Shown: positions 50,580 through 58,551 of the stretch, one piece after another
How the letters are laid out: each line of letters starts with the position of its first letter
Position numbering within the stretch: position 1 is the stretch's first letter
Source: WHSW01 sp963722175
Lineage (GTDB): Bacteria; Actinomycetota; Thermoleophilia; Solirubrobacterales; 70-9
Direction: 5' to 3'
DNA length: 64,000 nt
Assembly: GCA_963722175.1 (NCBI GenBank)
Contig: CAVRKA010000002.1
Span: 186,001-250,000 of the forward strand
Notes under the pieces: model-generated
Database searches by the model: none
The model's input: the letters and a program-made list of their open reading frames with translations, nothing else
Told to the model about the DNA's origin: nothing
Position numbers and translations under genes: made by a program

Positions 50580-51383
50580 CTAGCCGAGCGCGCGCTTGCG
50601 GCGCAGGACCCGCTCGCAGACTCGCAGCGTCTCGGCGACCTCGGCGGCGCGTTCGTCGCCGAGCTCGCCCGAGAGCGCCTCGTTCGCCGCTTCGCCGGTG
50701 ATCGAGCGGCGCTCGCCGAGGGCGGCGAAGTCGGCGTCCTGGTCAGGCGCGGCGAGCGCCTCGCGCTCGGCGAGCAGCGCCTCGAGCCCGACCCGCATCT
50801 GCAGCGCCGCCTCGCGCACGCGGCCGGCATCGAGGTCGGCGCGGGCGCGGATCAGCAGCAGCTCGCAAGCCGCGACCGCGGTCCGGCCGCCGAGCACCTC
50901 CGCGACGCGCTCCTGCGGGCGCAGAACCTCGGCGCGCCTCCGGCGCTCGCCGGGAGGGATCTCGATCGCCTCGCTGTAACGGCCCTCCGCGAGCTCCTCG
51001 CCGGTCCCGAAGCCGATCCGGGCGGCGAGCGCCGCACCGGCGCCGACGTCGGCGATCTGGGGGTCGAGTGCGGCCGCGCGGTGCGCGTGCACCGCGCGGT
51101 TCATCAGGACCAGGGCCTCGAAGATCTCGGTCGCGACCGCCTCCGGGTCACCGCGCACCGCCGCGAGCCAGTCCCGCGCCGCGGATTCGTCGCCGAGCTC
51201 CGCGTCGGCGCGGATCGCGGTCAGCGTCGTCACGGGCACGCGTGGCGCGCCGGCCTCGGGATCAGCGTCCTTCGGCTTCGCCCGGCCGATTCGGCGCCGC
51301 GGCTGCGGCGGGGCGTCGGCGATCCCGACCACCAGCACCCGCTCCGGGTCGCGTGAGAGGTAGCGCCCGGCCTCGAGGCCCAC
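50580..51383 (-). CDS. Hypothetical protein downstream of the peptidoglycan hydrolase
   Basis: 267 residues from GTG 51383; no family recognised. Mostly helical and Ala/Arg/Glu-rich, with VVGIADAPPQPRRRIGR near the start and a long helical second half (VRVCERVLRRKRALG type end). The frame stays open upstream to the stop codon of the hydrolase (51438) and reads RPVATLRFPFVQLELAGT, which looks like genuine coding sequence, but it contains no ATG, GTG or TTG; the real start may be a non-standard codon or a sequence error. No signal peptide. Same strand as, and immediately downstream of, the hydrolase. Confidence 0.6.
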   Translation of the reverse strand: MGLEAGRYLSRDPERVLVVGIADAPPQPRRRIGRAKPKDADPEAGAPRVPVTTLTAIRADAELGDESAARDWLAAVRGDPEAVATEIFEALVLMNRAVHAHRAAALDPQIADVGAGAALAARIGFGTGEELAEGRYSEAIEIPPGERRRRAEVLRPQERVAEVLGGRTAVAACELLLIRARADLDAGRVREAALQMRVGLEALLAEREALAAPDQDADFAALGERRSITGEAANEALSGELGDERAAEVAETLRVCERVLRRKRALG

Positions 51384-51437
51384 CGTGCCGGCGAGCTCGA
51401 GCTGGACGAAGGGGAAGCGCAGCGTCGCGACCGGCCG

Positions 51438-53972
51438 CTACTCGGACAGGTGGGCGGCCGAGGCCCGCTTGTCGCCCTTGTTCTTCTCGGCAGGCAGGGC
51501 GGCGTCAGAGGGCTTCGTCGGCACGGCCGGGTTGTCGATCTCGCCGAGTCGGTCGATCAGGCGCTCCCACTGGTCGGGCTTCAGCAGCGCCGAGAACTGC
51601 TTCGAGATGCTGCCCGAGCCGGGGCCGACGACCGGCGTGTAGCCGACGTGGACGTGATCGGCGTGGTCGCCCATCGCGAACGTGTTGTCGACTCCGAAGT
51701 AGTCCATCAGGCTGATGATCTGGGACGGCTTCATCGTCCCCTGGAGCTGGATCAGGTCCTTGACCAGGGCCTCGGTGATCGAGCCCGGCCCCTGGTGGCC
51801 GATCACCGGGATGCCGTTGATCTGGGCGATGTCGACCGCGTTGCCGCTCGAGTGGTGGGAGACGTTGCCCGACGAGGTGTAGATCGAGTGGCCGCACTTC
51901 AGCGAGGTGATCGTGAGGTCGAAGCCGCGCGCGACCAGGTACTCGAGCATCGCCAGCACGCGGCGGTCGACCTGGCCGGTGCGGATGTCTGAGCGACCGC
52001 AGGCGTAGGTCTCGATGCTCGGGTCGTCGAGCACGCGCTCGATCAGCTGCGTCTTCGACATCAGCAGCACCTGGCTCGCCGTCGCCGTGCCGTTGAACGG
52101 GTCCTGGCCGGCGGCGCGGTAGATCGCCGTCGCCTCGAGCAGCTTCCAGCCGTCGAGGATCGGCTTCGGGTCGATCTTCGGGGCGCCGCGGCCCGCGGGG
52201 CGGATCGCGAAGTGGACGTGCGGCGCGAGCTCGGTCGTCTTGCCGATCCGCCCGAGCACGGTGCCCGCGGTCACCTGCGCGCCCTTCTCGAGCGTGCGCA
52301 GCTCCATCGTCTTCGGGTCGAAGCGCATCACGTGGGAGAGGTAGCCCTTGAACGACTCGTAGCCGGGCATCTTCGAGGCCAGCAGCGAGTCGAGCTGACC
52401 GGTCAGTCCGGCGCGCTCCTGATTGGCGTTGCGCTCCGGGAAGGCGTAGAGGCGATCGCGCGTGTCCTCGGTGTTGACCGGGCCGGAATCCGCCTCGGCC
52501 TGATCCGCCTTCGCGGCCTTCTTCGCGGTCGCGTCGTCGTCGACCTGGGTCCCGGCGCTCGCCGGCTGGTCGGGCGCCTCGTCGTCGGTCGGGGTGACGA
52601 GCTTGAAGTCCTTGGCGGAGAGCTTGTCGCGCTTCGGCACCGGATAGGCGTCGGCGACCGAGCCGAGGTTGGCGTAGGTGAAGCGGTTCCCATACGCGTC
52701 CTGGAGGACGATGTAGCGGCCGAGCTTCTTCGACGTGCCGGTGTCGAGGATGACGCCGTCGTTGACGGCGACGACCGGAGCGCCTTCCTTGGAATAGATG
52801 TTGATCCCTCGACGTGTGGTCGAGCCCGAGATCACCTCGGCGGCGTTGCCGGCGGCGCGCTTGCCCGGCTTCGAGCGCTCCAGCGCCCGGCGCTCGGAGA
52901 TGTCGTCGGCGTAGCGGGCGTCGGCGGCGACCGGGAAGTGCGCGCCCTCGGTGAGCCCGGTGAGCGAGCTGACCAGGGTCTCCGGCAGCTTGCCGTACTG
53001 GTTGGCGTAGAGCAGGACCTCGTCGACGTACCAGTCGGCGTGGTTGTAGGCGAAGATCGCGGTGCGCAGATCGCTGACGCCGCCGGCGGCCTTCAGGTAG
53101 CGCGCCGCGGCGCAGATCGCGTCGACCGGGTTGTAGGGGTCCTTGCGCCCGTCCTCGTTGGCGTCGACCCCGTACATCTCCCAGGTCGCGGGCATGAACT
53201 GCATCCAGCCCAGAGCGCCGGCGGTGGAGACGTTGAGGTTGGTGCCGAAGGCGGTCTCGATCCGGTTGATCGAGGCGAGCACCTGCCACGGGATCCCGTA
53301 CTGGGTCCCGCAGGCCTGGTAGATCGGCAGCAGGAACGGCGGGATCGTGAACTGGTCGATGACGAAGTTCGGGACGCCGATCGGCGCCGGCCCGAAGTCG
53401 GCGATCGTCAGACCCGGGTTGGTGTCGGTCGGGGTGCCGTCGGGATTGCGGTCCGGGGTGGGATCCTCAGGAGCGCGGGTGCCGCCGGTACGCGGCCCGT
53501 CATCGCCCTCCTCGCGGCCGGGCTTGTCGAGCCCCGTGTCCTGGAGGGTGCCGGTGCCGCGCCCCTCGTCGCCGGTCGGGCCGACCGTTCCGCCATCGGG
53601 CTTGACGACATCGCCGTCGGTGCCGTTGTCGCCGCCGCCGGACCCGTCGCCGCCGTCGGACGGCGGCTCGGTCGGAGTCGGCTCGGGCGGCTCGGGGACG
53701 CCGCTGGTGCCGGACTCGGTCGCGTCGAGCGGGCCGGTGCAGTCGGGGTCGGAGAGGTCGGTGAGCCCGTCGCCGTCGTCGTCGGTCTGGTTCGAGCACT
53801 GGGGAAGAACCTGGACCTCGTCGAGGTTGCCGCCGTCGGGAATATCGATCTGGACGCCGCCCTCGCCGACGCCGACGACGCTGCCGCCGCCGCTCTGCCC
53901 GCCGGCGCTCCCGGCAGCCATGCAGGCACCGAGAACGGCGAGTCCGATTACGAGTAGCAGCTTCCTGGTCAT
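51438..53972 (-). CDS. Secreted peptidoglycan hydrolase: SLT + M23-like + M15-like domains
   Basis: 844 residues. Signal peptide with a possible lipobox (VLGAC, Cys17). A low-complexity acidic/Pro/Gly region follows, with DDDGDGLTDLSDPDCTG (calcium-binding thrombospondin-3-like). Domain 1 (~205-305): lytic transglycosylase, GIPWQVLASINRIETAFG with the catalytic Glu and GALGWMQFMPATWEMYG. Domain 2 (~375-635): M23-type, split: NIYSKEGAPVVAVNDGVIL ... HVHFAIRPAG. Domain 3 (~700-800): VSHHSSGNAVDIAQINGIPV and DHADHVHVGY resemble M15-type D,D-peptidase zinc ligands. Cleaves glycan strands and possibly peptide bridges of the cell wall. The M23 part has only one clear His-x-His, so it may be inactive. 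ATG 53972 with GAAGG upstream; preceded by a hairpin leader. Confidence 0.82.
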   Translation of the reverse strand: MTRKLLLVIGLAVLGACMAAGSAGGQSGGGSVVGVGEGGVQIDIPDGGNLDEVQVLPQCSNQTDDDGDGLTDLSDPDCTGPLDATESGTSGVPEPPEPTPTEPPSDGGDGSGGGDNGTDGDVVKPDGGTVGPTGDEGRGTGTLQDTGLDKPGREEGDDGPRTGGTRAPEDPTPDRNPDGTPTDTNPGLTIADFGPAPIGVPNFVIDQFTIPPFLLPIYQACGTQYGIPWQVLASINRIETAFGTNLNVSTAGALGWMQFMPATWEMYGVDANEDGRKDPYNPVDAICAAARYLKAAGGVSDLRTAIFAYNHADWYVDEVLLYANQYGKLPETLVSSLTGLTEGAHFPVAADARYADDISERRALERSKPGKRAAGNAAEVISGSTTRRGINIYSKEGAPVVAVNDGVILDTGTSKKLGRYIVLQDAYGNRFTYANLGSVADAYPVPKRDKLSAKDFKLVTPTDDEAPDQPASAGTQVDDDATAKKAAKADQAEADSGPVNTEDTRDRLYAFPERNANQERAGLTGQLDSLLASKMPGYESFKGYLSHVMRFDPKTMELRTLEKGAQVTAGTVLGRIGKTTELAPHVHFAIRPAGRGAPKIDPKPILDGWKLLEATAIYRAAGQDPFNGTATASQVLLMSKTQLIERVLDDPSIETYACGRSDIRTGQVDRRVLAMLEYLVARGFDLTITSLKCGHSIYTSSGNVSHHSSGNAVDIAQINGIPVIGHQGPGSITEALVKDLIQLQGTMKPSQIISLMDYFGVDNTFAMGDHADHVHVGYTPVVGPGSGSISKQFSALLKPDQWERLIDRLGEIDNPAVPTKPSDAALPAEKNKGDKRASAAHLSE

Positions 53973-53990
53973 TCCCTATACCTTCGGAAC

Positions 53991-54033
53991 GCTTCGTCGG
54001 CAGGCGCGCGCCCTGCCTGGACCGCGACGAAGC
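53991..54033 (-). promoter_or_regulatory. Two-tier hairpin in the leader of the hydrolase mRNA
   Basis: GCTTCGTCG (53991-53999) pairs perfectly with CGACGAAGC (54025-54033); inside it GGCAGG pairs with CCTGCC. It lies 19 bases upstream of the hydrolase start on the same message. Not a c-di-AMP (ydaO) riboswitch by any motif I can find. Upstream on the minus strand TTTGCA and GATAGT, 16 bases apart (~54055-54082), may form the promoter. Confidence 0.45.
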
Positions 54034-54082
54034 TCCTCCTCCTGAGCGTGGCGAAAACTATCTGTTGGCGTCGGCTTTTGCA

Positions 54083-54365
54083 AAGTACAACCGGCGGGGC
54101 AACCGTACCCCAATCATGCGGATCGATGCGCAAGTTCACGAGCGACGTTCGCTCGAGACCCCATCGGCATCTCGCAGGCGTCGCTTGAAGGCTGTCCAGT
54201 CACTAGCGCTCACCGCCGCAGGTACCGCCGCATCTGGGCGGCTGCGGATCTGCGCCTGGCGTCGTCCTCAGTCGCCCACATGGCGCTGCCATGCGGGCTC
54301 CCTGCGTCCTAGCCACGCTTGATCCTCGCTCGCCCAACCGCGACGCTACTTGCGGCGGGGAGCAC
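54083..54365. other. Gap without recognised genes
   Basis: About 280 bases between the hydrolase leader and the coiled-coil gene. No frame has gene-like composition or a start with support. I see no repeat, RNA motif or strong hairpin here apart from scattered GC-rich short inverted repeats. Confidence 0.4.
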
Positions 54366-54381
54366 TAGCCTTACGCACCCG

Positions 54382-54693
54382 ATGGAGTCAGGCGACGACC
54401 GCAGCGGAATCCGGGCTCGAGGCGAGGAAGCGGTGGGCGAGTTGGCCCAGGCTCTGGTCGAGAATCCGCTCTTCAACTCGGCCCTTTCGCGCGCCCTCGG
54501 GGCGGGCGAGCGGGCGGCGTCGGCGCAGCGCTCGGCGATCGGAGCTCTCAACCTCGCTTCCGCCTCGGACGTCGAGCGGCTCGAACAACGGCTGCGCTCG
54601 CTCTCCGGGCGGCTGGAGTCGCTCGAGGACCGGATCGATGATCTCGCCGACCAGTTGCGGGAGATCGCGCGGACTTCCGACGCATCCGCATAG
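54382..54693 (+). CDS. Small coiled-coil protein (103 aa)
   Basis: 103 residues. The second half is a coiled coil: SDVERLEQRLRSLSGRLESL followed by EDRIDDLADQLREI in heptad pattern. The first half is helical too (GEEAVGELAQALVENPLFNS). No family recognised beyond similarity to phasin-like or polyhydroxyalkanoate-granule helical proteins. ATG 54382 with TAGCCT ten bases upstream. Transcribed towards the phosphorylase gene; the second coiled-coil gene at 55471 is similar in style, and the two flank the phosphorylase. Confidence 0.65.
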   Translation: MESGDDRSGIRARGEEAVGELAQALVENPLFNSALSRALGAGERAASAQRSAIGALNLASASDVERLEQRLRSLSGRLESLEDRIDDLADQLREIARTSDASA

Positions 54694-54731
54694 CCCGGCC
54701 GGGATTGGCTGGTAGGGGAGCGCGTATACGT

Positions 54732-55445
54732 TCAGGCGGTTTCCGGCGAACGGATCGGTCTCGCATCCGACAGTTGGTCGCCAAGCCGATCGGTTCGTCC
54801 CCGCAGTGCCGCCTCCGCCAGATCGCCGAGCTCGAACAACGCCGCCGTAACAGCGTCCTCATCGCCCCCGGCCACCACCAGCGCGGCGCCGGCCGACAAG
54901 CCCAGCCTCGCCGCCATCGCAAACACGGCCGCGGTCTCGAGGTCAACCGCGCCGATCCCCGCGGCGGCCCACTCCTCCCTCATTGCCCGCTCCGCCGCTG
55001 CGCCGAGGTCATAACTCACGATGTCGACCCGCCGCATCGCTCCGGCGAGCCCGTCGATCATCGCGGGATCCGGCCTCGTCAGCCCGGCCCCGAGCGCGGT
55101 GCTGGTTCCGTCGGCCCCGAGCGCGCTGGTCACCACGATCCGGTCGCCCTCCGCCAGCGACGGGTCGAGCGCGGCGCAGGTCCCGATCCGGACGCAGCGG
55201 CGGACCCCGTGCGCGGCCAGCTCGGCGACGACCGCCGCCGTGCTCGGGCCACCGATCCCGGTCGCCTGCACGGTGAGCTCGCGGCCGGCCTCGGTCCGAC
55301 CCGAGTAGCCCCAGAGACCGTGGTGGTGGTTCGCCATCAGCGGCTTCGACATCAGCCGCTGAGCGAGTTCCATCGCCATGCCGGGGTCCGCGATCAGCAG
55401 GACGTCGGTGGCGATCGGGGCGGTTGGGCGCAGGTAGCGGTTCAA
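54732..55445 (-). CDS. Nucleoside phosphorylase (PNP/UDP family)
   Basis: 237 residues. The phosphorylase-I signature is visible: VQATGIGGPSTAAVVAELAA (~58-77), RIGTCAALDPSLAEGDRIVV (phosphate site) and the conserved acidic motif AVDLETAAVFAMA (~168-180), as in uridine and purine nucleoside phosphorylases. Splits a nucleoside with phosphate into base and sugar-1-phosphate; the base is not certain. Start TTG 55445 with CATAAT eight bases upstream. Divergent from the coiled-coil gene with only 25 bp between. Confidence 0.85.
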   Translation of the reverse strand: MNRYLRPTAPIATDVLLIADPGMAMELAQRLMSKPLMANHHHGLWGYSGRTEAGRELTVQATGIGGPSTAAVVAELAAHGVRRCVRIGTCAALDPSLAEGDRIVVTSALGADGTSTALGAGLTRPDPAMIDGLAGAMRRVDIVSYDLGAAAERAMREEWAAAGIGAVDLETAAVFAMAARLGLSAGAALVVAGGDEDAVTAALFELGDLAEAALRGRTDRLGDQLSDARPIRSPETA

Positions 55446-55470
55446 GGCTGCGGATTATGCTGAGGAGCCG
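55446..55470. promoter_or_regulatory. 25-bp divergent promoter region
   Basis: One AT-rich patch, GGATTATGCTGAGG, provides a -10 on both strands: TATGCT (55456-55461) for the plus gene and CATAAT for the minus gene. GAGGAG behind TATGCT is also the ribosome-binding site of the plus gene. The two transcription complexes would compete directly. Confidence 0.55.
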
Positions 55471-55857
55471 ATGAGCGAGCCGAGCTCGACCGATCCGCCC
55501 GATCAGGGGCCGACGCCGGATGGCGGCGTCGCGGAGGCCGTCCGCGCCGCCGTCGAGCGCACGATGCGGGCGACCGCGGGCTCGGCGGCGAGCACGCGCG
55601 GGCGCGCCGGCGAGCTCGTCGACGATGTCGTTCGCCGCGGGCGCGAGGCCCGCGACGAGCTGGCCCGCCGCGGGCAGGAGGCGGGGGCGGAGCTCGCCCG
55701 GCGCGGCCAGGAGGCGACCGGCGAGATGGGCCGCCGGCTGGCCGAGCTCGAGCGACGGCTGGCCGAGCTCGAGGGCCGGCTCGGGACCGAGGATGGAGCC
55801 GAGGTCGAAGGTGAGCGTAGGACGGGGGCAGACACTAACCCTGAAGCAGAGAGTTAG
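55471..55857 (+). CDS. Coiled-coil protein with RRGQEA repeats
   Basis: 128 residues. After a Pro/Ser-rich N-terminus and VAEAVRAAVERTMRATAGS, the middle is a long helix with repeats of ~11 residues (DELARRGQEAGAELARRGQE, MGRRLAELERRLAELEGRLG). Such regular Ala/Arg/Glu helices occur in phasins, nucleoid- or membrane-associated proteins; no family can be named. ATG 55471 with GAGGAG upstream. The next gene starts at the base after its stop, so the two are one transcript. Confidence 0.65.
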   Translation: MSEPSSTDPPDQGPTPDGGVAEAVRAAVERTMRATAGSAASTRGRAGELVDDVVRRGREARDELARRGQEAGAELARRGQEATGEMGRRLAELERRLAELEGRLGTEDGAEVEGERRTGADTNPEAES

Positions 55858-56885
55858 ATGAGCGGTCGCCGGGTGGCGATCACAGGGATCTCCAGTCACT
55901 GGGGGGTCGAGCTCGCGCGGCGGCTCGAACGGGATCCCGCGATCGAGTACATCGCGGGGATCGACGACCGTCCGCCGCCGGTCGACCTCGCCCGGACCGA
56001 CTTCATCGAGGCCGAGATCCGGAGCGCGGTGCTCTCACGACTGCTGCCCGCGACCGAGGTCGACACCGTCGTCCACTGCGGCATCCTCTGGTACCCGGAG
56101 CCCGGCCGCCCGTCGCGCGTGCTGCACGAGATCAACGTGATCGGGACGCTGCAGCTGCTCGCCGCCTGCGAGCGGACCGAGTCGTTGCGGACGGTGATCG
56201 TCCGCGGCTCGGCGGCGATCTACGGCTGCGAGGGCGCGGTGCCGTCCTTCTTCACCGAGGACCTCGCCCGGGCGACGCCGATGCGTACCCGCTTTCAGCG
56301 CGACATCTCCGAGCTCGAGGAGTACTTCGAGAACTTCGCCCGTCGCCACCCGGAGCTGACCTGCTGCATGCTGCGCTACCAGCCCGAGGTCGGCCCCGGG
56401 CTGGACAGCCCGCTGGTTCGCTACCTGACCCTGCCCGTGGTCCCGGTACAGCTCGGCTTCGACCCCCGGCTGCAGCTCCTGCACGCCGCCGACGCGACCG
56501 GGGCGATCGAGGCCGCCGTCGCCAACCCGGTCCGCGGCGCGGTCAACGTCGCGCCCGACGGTGCGATCTCGCTGAGCCGGGCGCTGCGCCTGCTCGGCCG
56601 ACCGGCCGTGCCGCTGCCGGACCCGGCGTACTCGGCGGTGCTCGGCCGCGTCAACTCGCAGCTCGGCGCCGGCGGCCTGCTCGGCGACGGGATCCGGCTA
56701 CTGCGATTCGGGCGCGGCGTCGACAACCGCCGCCTGGTCGAGGAGATCGGCTACCAGCCCAACTACGACGCCGCTTGGGCGATCCAGGACCTCGCCGAGA
56801 AGGCGGGGGGAGGCGCGTCGGCCCCAGTCTCCATCCGGGCGCGCTGGCCGAGCGGGTGGCGCGCCTCGCCGGGGTCAGAACGTGA
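55858..56885 (+). pseudogene. NAD-dependent epimerase/dehydratase, frame broken in a G-run
   Basis: Rossmann-fold sugar-nucleotide epimerase-like protein: VAITGISSHWGVELARRLER (cofactor loop), VDTVVHCGILW, HEINVIGTLQLLAACERTES and a tyrosine in VRGSAAIYGCEG. ~342 residues when repaired. The frame is intact to about codon 317; then, at the six-G run 56805-56810, adding one G restores RRVGPSLHPGALAERVARLA and a stop TGA at 56883-56885 that overlaps the GTG of the acyltransferase gene as GTGA. Uncorrected, the frame runs through the next gene. The neighbouring acyltransferase suggests a role in envelope lipids or glycolipids (inference). Confidence 0.75.
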
Positions 56886-57838
56886 CGGAGGGGCGGACCC
56901 AGACGATCGCGCCCGAGGCGATCGCCGAGTTCCTGCGCAACGTCCGCGGTGGCGTCGAGGCGGGCCTCGACCCCCTCGCGGCCGCCCAGGAGGCGGCGGG
57001 ATCGCTGCCGGCCCGGCTGCGCTCCGCGATCGACGCCGTCGTCCGCAGGCTGCAGGGCGACTATCACGAGGACGAGTGGGGATTCGACGAGAGCTTCGCC
57101 GAGGCCGTCTTCCCCCTGTTCGAGTTCCTGTACCGCTCGTGGTGGCGAGTCGAGACCGAGGGGGTCAAGAACGTGCCGGCGCACGGCCGCGCCCTGATCG
57201 TCGCGAACCACGCCGGGTCGCTGTTGCCGTTCGACGCGACGATGCTGACGATGGCGATCATGAAGGAGCACCCGCTGCCGCGCTGGCCGCGGTTCATGGT
57301 CCTCGACTGGGCGTTCGTGCTCCCCTTCCTGTCCGCGTTCATGCGCCGGGTCGGCGGCGTTCCGGCGAGTCCCCACAACGCCACCCGCCTGCTCGGCCAG
57401 AACGAGCTCGTGATGGCGTTTCCCGAGGGGGTGAAGGGAACCGGCAAGCCGTTCTCCGAGCGGTACCGGCTGCAGCGCTTCGGCCGCGGCGGGTTCATCG
57501 AGATCGCGCTCCGCACCGGCGCGCCGATCGTGCCCGCCGCGGTGGTCGGCTCGGAGGAGATCTACCCGAAGATCGCCGACAGCCCGACCCTGGCGCGGGC
57601 GACCGGCGCGCCCTTCGTCCCGATCACCCCGACCTTCCCCTGGCTCGGGCCGCTCGGCCTGATCCCGCTGCCGTCGCGGTGGCGGATCGAGTTCTGCGAT
57701 CCGATCGAGGTCTCCGGGTACGGGCCGGACGCGGCCGGCGACCGCCGCGTCGTCTTCGACCTCACCGAGCAGGTCCGCGAGACGATCCAGGAGAAGGTCT
57801 ACGAGAGCCTGATCAAGCGCGGTTCCGCCTTTCTCTGA
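56882..57838 (+). CDS. Lysophospholipid acyltransferase (PlsC-like)
   Basis: 318 residues. The acyltransferase motifs are clear: NHAGSLLPFD (HX4D catalytic pair, ~107-116), FPEGVKGTGKPFSERYRLQR (FPEGT-like, with substrate-binding residues) and GAPIVPAAVVGSEE. A ~60-residue N-terminal extension precedes. Transfers an acyl group to a lysophospholipid or related acceptor at the cytoplasmic face of the membrane. GTG start coupled to the epimerase stop (GTGA). Followed 27 bp later by the SCP2-like gene with its own promoter. Confidence 0.85.
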   Translation: MTEGRTQTIAPEAIAEFLRNVRGGVEAGLDPLAAAQEAAGSLPARLRSAIDAVVRRLQGDYHEDEWGFDESFAEAVFPLFEFLYRSWWRVETEGVKNVPAHGRALIVANHAGSLLPFDATMLTMAIMKEHPLPRWPRFMVLDWAFVLPFLSAFMRRVGGVPASPHNATRLLGQNELVMAFPEGVKGTGKPFSERYRLQRFGRGGFIEIALRTGAPIVPAAVVGSEEIYPKIADSPTLARATGAPFVPITPTFPWLGPLGLIPLPSRWRIEFCDPIEVSGYGPDAAGDRRVVFDLTEQVRETIQEKVYESLIKRGSAFL

Positions 57839-57865
57839 TCAGTTGACCAAATAGGGTGAGCACCG

Positions 57866-58315
57866 ATGGCGACCGCAATCGACGCCGGCGGTGAGGTGGC
57901 GGCACTGGACCTGCGCCGGGAGCAGATTCAGGCCGCGCTCGAGCGCGCGCTAGGCGAGCTCGACGCCGACGAGCGCCTCGGGCCGTTGATCGGGGCGACG
58001 CGGCTGCGGATGAGACTCGAGTTCACCGACCTCGGGATGGTGCTCAACGTCGCCGCGGCCGACGGCGATCGCAACCTCACTTGGTCGTTCGACGACGATC
58101 CCGGCTGGCCGCCGAAGCTGACCCTCCTGATGGGCTCCGAGGTCGCCAACCGCTATCTGCAGGGGCGCGAGAGCCTCGCGATCGGGATCGCGCGCGGGCA
58201 GGTCCGCTGCCGCGGGGACTCGCGGACGGCGCTCCTCTACCTGCCGGCCGCGCGGCTGATCGCCGAGCCCTACCGGCGCGCGGTCGAGGCCGAGTATCCG
58301 GCGCTGGCCGCTTAG
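57866..58315 (+). CDS. SCP2-like sterol-binding family protein
   Basis: 149 residues. GMVLNVAAADGDRNLTWSFD (~56-75) and VANRYLQGRESLAIGIARGQ (~95-114) fit the SCP2-type lipid-binding domain (beta-sheet with helices forming a hydrophobic tunnel), seen in many actinobacterial proteins near acyl-CoA genes. Binds lipids or acyl-CoA; function unknown. ATG 57866 with TAGGGT (57852-57857) eight bases upstream, leaderless type. Adjacent to the acyltransferase, consistent with a lipid-related role. Confidence 0.65.
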   Translation: MATAIDAGGEVAALDLRREQIQAALERALGELDADERLGPLIGATRLRMRLEFTDLGMVLNVAAADGDRNLTWSFDDDPGWPPKLTLLMGSEVANRYLQGRESLAIGIARGQVRCRGDSRTALLYLPAARLIAEPYRRAVEAEYPALAA

Positions 58316-58327
58316 AACCACTTTCGG

Positions 58328-58356
58328 TTGACGCCGCGAACGGGGCGGCGTAGTGT
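58328..58356 (+). promoter_or_regulatory. Promoter of the candidate small RNA
   Basis: TTGACG (58328-58333), a 17-base spacer and TAGTGT (58351-58356): near-consensus -35/-10 pair. The transcription start would be ~58362-58364, where there is no start codon, unlike the leaderless genes around it. Confidence 0.6.
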
Positions 58357-58361
58357 CCAAC

Positions 58362-58523
58362 AGACCAATACGGCAACAGGCCAGCAGTGGGCCGCGCTGC
58401 CCGAGTCCCTCGGCGACTGGGACGCGAGCAAGCGGTCCGCAAGGCGCCCCCGGCGCCGACGGCCGGCGAAGCGGGCCGTCAAGCCCGCAAGGCGACGGGG
58501 CCTGGCCCCGTCGCCGTCTTCTT
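58362..58523 (+). ncRNA. Candidate small RNA with intrinsic terminator
   Basis: About 160 bases from a good promoter to a perfect terminator. CCGCAAGGCG occurs twice, followed each time by a hairpin: GGCGCC-GGCGCC and the terminator GGCGACGGGGCC-T-GGCCCCGTCGCC (58491-58515) with GTCTTCTT. A basic short frame (AALPESLGDWDASKRSARRP then an Arg/Lys-rich run) also spans the stretch, starting at a TTG inside the promoter, so a small protein cannot be excluded; the terminator would end both. It isolates the cyclase gene from upstream transcription. Confidence 0.45.
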
Positions 58524-58551
58524 GGGAGCCGGCTACGTAGGATCGTCGGCC

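Noticed and set aside
53973..54110. c-di-AMP (ydaO) riboswitch upstream of the peptidoglycan hydrolase
   Set aside because: None of the conserved ydaO motifs is present; only a GC-rich hairpin is seen.
55858..57846. A single 662-residue frame covering epimerase and acyltransferase
   Set aside because: After ~56810 it is Arg/Gly/Ala-rich non-family sequence overlapping a clear PlsC gene in another frame; a one-base G-run error explains it better than a fusion.
58362..58523. A second c-di-GMP riboswitch before the cyclase gene
   Set aside because: It lacks GGCAAACC and the GGGGCGCAAAGC box, and the strong terminator separates it from the downstream gene.
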